Shown here piece after piece: positions 63,264 to 64,000 of a stretch of 64,000 nt of DNA. Source of the stretch: Jacaranda mimosifolia (lineage: Eukaryota > Streptophyta > Magnoliopsida > Lamiales > Bignoniaceae); NCBI GenBank assembly GCA_018894105.1, contig CM032121.1, positions 5,684,507 to 5,748,506 of the forward strand, read 5' to 3'. The notes under the pieces are model-generated. The model was not told where the DNA came from. It worked only from the letters and a program-made list of their open reading frames with translations, and did not search any database. The position numbers and the translations under genes are program-made. Numbering within the stretch: the first letter of the stretch is position 1; the number at the start of each line of letters is the position of its first letter.

Positions 63264-64000
63264 ATTAAAACTGTGATGAAAGAACACCAGCCAAGAGTTG
63301 TTTAAGAAACTACTGCAGCAAAACGAAGCTGGTTCAATAATAGAAGACGTATCACTATATCAGTAAGAATATTTTGTGTATGTTAGGAATATTTGTTAAA
63401 CTACTGCCTTGATTAATCATAAGAATATATGCAAATTTCAATATACAGATACTTTGCTGGAGAAGGTGATACCAAATGGGTACAAAATTTTAATATCAAG
63501 TTGAGGGAGAATGTCAATTCATTTTGGTGAAGCTTGGAGATAAAAATAGGTCCAACTTATAATATGAATAGAGTCGTTAGGGGAGTTGGGAGGCTAAGCC
63601 AGTCTTGTACATGCTTCGACATACAGAATAAGAAAAATACAAGAACTACATATAATTATTATTAAGAGAATAAAGAATTTTTCAAAAATGGTGAACACAT
63701 GGGATATTTACAGTTGATCCTCGAGGGTAGCAGATAAATTTTAGAGTATGAAATGACTAAAGGGTTGTAATATATTTATGCGCAATTTAAACAAATTGGA
63801 AGGTAGGAGTAATATGTCTTATTTTCTCATGCAGCTTTCTTTTATTTATTTTCCATTTTTTACTTTATTCAACTAGCATAGTATATCACTATTATGCCCC
63901 TATTACTAAAATATGGTACGATAAAGTATCTAAAAATGTAATCTTGACTGCAACTTAACTGAGCTTGTGTTATATATATGGACCAAGTATTTTCATGTCT
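63264..64000. other. Gene-free flank, copy of 15405-16158
   Basis: Near-identical to copy A apart from small indels. The duplication has not ended at the window edge. Confidence 0.6.

Larger units (their letters stand above)
51043..64000 (+). repeat. Direct segmental duplication, copy B (copy A 11433-16158)
   Basis: Collinear with copy A from 51043 to the window end, interrupted by a CACTA insertion (51489-54649) absent from A. It also retains 55926-60856, which A lacks. Retained DNA includes most of a germin-like pseudogene, its upstream flank and a solo LTR. The true end lies beyond 64000. Confidence 0.88.

Overview
This window reads as nuclear DNA of a flowering plant, probably a eudicot. 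It is strongly AT-rich and has very few genes. Its one clearly intact gene is a two-exon germin-like protein (GLP) with a plant-type TATA box and a short phase-1 intron. The remainder is mostly transposons typical of plant genomes: Ty1-copia with an initiator-Met-tRNA primer site, long Ty3-gypsy-type solo LTRs, CACTA elements, Mutator-like foldbacks and MITEs. I cannot name the species.

Layout. 1-11.4 kb has no confident gene. It holds a PIF/Harbinger-like MITE (3175-3809), diverged local duplications (6.7-9.3 kb), a CACTA-type terminus ending at 10285 and an Athila-like LTR remnant. 11433-16158 is copy A of a direct segmental duplication whose copy B runs from 51043 to beyond the window end. 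Copy A keeps only the last 40 codons of a minus-strand GLP (12924-13046). 16479-33256 is a decayed minus-strand Ty1-copia element. It is split by a 12.5 kb CACTA element (18898-31388, TSD TCA), which itself holds a 3.1 kb solo LTR (21512-24653, TSD CTTAA), a MULE-type fragment and a triplicated AT-rich repeat. 33.3-43.5 kb holds a CACTA terminus, a probable gypsy LTR fragment with a 123-bp minisatellite, exon-like scraps and a hAT-like MITE.

43595-44489 is the intact GLP with its TATA box. A plus-strand Ty1-copia remnant (44768-48515) starts about 280 bp downstream. It is interrupted by a long-TIR Mutator-like foldback (45642-47518, 9-bp TSD) and cut off by a second foldback (48516-50195). 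Copy B (51043-64000) carries a CACTA element with a 170-175 bp satellite-like array (51489-54649), a GLP pseudogene with several lesions (55800-56598), a 2.9 kb solo LTR (57198-60112), an expanded TAA microsatellite and a second copy of the MULE-type element.

How it fits together. This is a small GLP cluster being expanded by duplication and broken up by nested transposition. One GLP still encodes a complete secreted cupin; one has a full-length but disabled frame; one is reduced to its C-terminus. Insertions present in copy B and absent from copy A give a relative order of events: duplication first, then the CACTA insertion. I saw no rRNA, tRNA or CRISPR. No complete transposase or complete retroelement polyprotein is present, so every mobile element here appears non-autonomous or dead.
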